The notes under the pieces were generated by a model, which worked only from the letters and a program-made list of their open reading frames with translations, ran no database searches and had not been told where the DNA came from. A program made the position numbers and the translations under genes. This document shows, piece by piece, positions 8,498 to 9,531 of a stretch of DNA of 9,531 bases. Every line of letters begins with the position of its first letter. Within the stretch, counting starts at the first letter, position 1. The stretch spans positions 1-9,531 of the forward strand of contig CAYMST010000187.1 in assembly GCA_964393115.1 (NCBI GenBank). Reading direction: 5' to 3'. The DNA comes from CAYMST01 sp964393115. Lineage in GTDB: Bacteria > Bacteroidota > Bacteroidia > Cytophagales > Cyclobacteriaceae.

Positions 8498-8499
8498 TG
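8495..8499 (+). other. 1-bp stop/start overlap (TAATG)
   Basis: The TAA ending the barrel gene (8495-8497) shares its last A with the ATG of the lipoprotein gene (8497-8499). This is the second such overlap in a row and indicates coupled expression. Confidence 0.88.
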
Positions 8500-9531
8500 G
8501 AGCGAAAAAAAATCACGTTTGCGAGTGGAGCATTTTTTGCGCTCTTTCTCTTGGTTATTGTTTCCTGCGACTTCTCAAGTGAATCACTTGATCCTACTGC
8601 TGCATTTGTTAAGTATTACGGTGGTCAAGGAGTAGATGTGGCAATTGATATTGCGAGTGCTCCAGATGGGGGTTTTTATATTTTAGGTCAATCAAACAGT
8701 GCTAATTTTTTGTCTAGCAATAGGTCGTCAAATTTGACTGATGTGGTATTTGACGGATCTAACAATGAGATTGTACTCCTAAAAACTACTAGCGAAGGGA
8801 ATTTAGAGTATGTAAGGGTGATAACAGAATCTATCCGCAGTTCTGCCGTGTACAGCAGTGCAACAGCGTCAACGCTAAAGGTGGCTGAAAATGGTGAGGT
8901 GGTTTTGTGTGGAAGTATTTCGAAGATAGACACTATAAATGGGGAAGCTGTCACTCATGAACAAGTACTCTTAGCGAGAGTTGGCTCTGGTGGCGAAATC
9001 CAATGGGTAAGGGAATACGGATTGCTGGAAAATGTTCCTGATACTCGCGACCCTTTGGCAAATGAGTTTGCGAATGACGTACTCGTGGACACGGATGGTT
9101 ATGTGGTCCTAGGTGCTACTACAAATATAGATACTATTCAAGCAGGTGGTTTTGATCGAAATGTCAATCTTTCAGATGCCTTGATTATGAAAGTTGGTTT
9201 GGATGGGAATATCATATGGGAGCGTGTATTTGGTTATGAAGGTTATGATGAAGGTCGGGCTATCGTTAAAGATGCCTTAAGTGATGGATATATTGCTGTG
9301 ATAAAAAAGGCAATAAAAGATCCTTCTGGCGAGAATGATGTAGCGTCGGACATTGCTCTTTGGGAGGTAAATACCGACGGTACACCTGGAAATGATCGCG
9401 AAGTCAATACAGGAAATATCATTGAAGACCCGTTGCGCATGGTTACTCTTTCAAACAACCGAGGTTATCTGGTCATTGGCAATGCGGGTGATAATGTTTC
9501 CTTTTTGGATGTATTAGCAGGTAATGAGATC
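8497..9531 (+). CDS. Lipoprotein with propeller-like 'DGG' repeats (3' partial)
   Basis: The frame is open from ATG 8497 to the last base, giving 345 visible residues with no stop, so the gene continues beyond the window. The N-terminus is a lipoprotein signal: 'MERKK', a hydrophobic run, and a lipobox I21-V-S-C24 followed by Asp. The Asp after Cys would mean inner-membrane retention in E. coli, but that rule is not established for Bacteroidota, so the membrane is uncertain. The mature part holds repeated units of the type 'W-x-x-x-[FY]G ... D/E-x-A-x-x-[IV] ... DG-[GY]-[FY]-x-[IV]-x-G': around residues 39-66 ('YYGGQGVDVAIDIA', 'DGGFYILGQS'), 169-206 ('IQWVREYG', 'DGYVVLGAT') and 235-272 ('DGNIIWERVFGYEGYDEG', 'DGYIAVI'). 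Such units are common in Bacteroidota surface proteins and usually fold as beta-propellers. It is the last visible gene of the operon and is probably exported with the barrel protein. Function unknown. Confidence 0.85.
   Translation, partial: MERKKITFASGAFFALFLLVIVSCDFSSESLDPTAAFVKYYGGQGVDVAIDIASAPDGGFYILGQSNSANFLSSNRSSNLTDVVFDGSNNEIVLLKTTSEGNLEYVRVITESIRSSAVYSSATASTLKVAENGEVVLCGSISKIDTINGEAVTHEQVLLARVGSGGEIQWVREYGLLENVPDTRDPLANEFANDVLVDTDGYVVLGATTNIDTIQAGGFDRNVNLSDALIMKVGLDGNIIWERVFGYEGYDEGRAIVKDALSDGYIAVIKKAIKDPSGENDVASDIALWEVNTDGTPGNDREVNTGNIIEDPLRMVTLSNNRGYLVIGNAGDNVSFLDVLAGNEI

Noticed and set aside
8688..9458. Two minus-strand ORFs near the window end (8688-8954 and 9243-9458)
   Set aside because: They are antisense to the lipoprotein frame, which is open throughout with a signal peptide and repeats; they are shadows.

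Overview
The window looks like chromosomal DNA of a Bacteroidota bacterium, probably an environmental or marine Cytophagales-like lineage. This is inferred from the protein families (an outer-membrane beta-barrel behind a small helical domain, a lipoprotein with 'GGxG-D-DGGY' repeats), an AT-rich composition and the lack of Shine-Dalgarno sequences before the starts. No RNA gene, mobile element or CRISPR array is visible. All five genes lie on the + strand, and both the first and the last are cut by the window edges.

Region 1 (3-2711) is the 3' part of a large membrane protein. It carries the last membrane helices of an MFS/nucleotide-transporter-like domain, a long HEAT-repeat-like helical region and a C-terminal cyclic-nucleotide-binding-like domain that lacks the usual arginine. 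The reading frame is open to the window edge, so the GTG at 123 is an internal valine codon.

Region 2 (2802-9531), after a 90 bp spacer, is a tightly packed four-gene operon. Its genes encode, in order: (a) a 505-residue protein with three TIR-like or DUF4062-like domains in tandem; (b) a 1045-residue nSTAND1-type STAND NTPase with one membrane helix, a 139-residue Gly/Pro-free helical rod, a seven-blade WD40 propeller and a two-cysteine tail; (c) a secreted 345-residue protein with a TPR-like region and an outer-membrane beta-barrel; (d) a lipoprotein with propeller-like repeats, cut by the window end. The junctions are 3 bp, 1 bp overlap and 1 bp overlap. The first two genes share a frame and are separated only by TAA-ATT.

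How they may work together (inference): the TIR-like protein and the STAND NTPase domain would be cytoplasmic. The membrane helix and rod would carry the WD40 sensor across the periplasm towards the outer-membrane barrel and lipoprotein. This would make a trans-envelope signalling or conflict (defence-like) assembly. The individual families are known. The four-part envelope-spanning arrangement is what deserves attention. No nuclease, protease or other obvious killing effector is visible, so the output is unknown.
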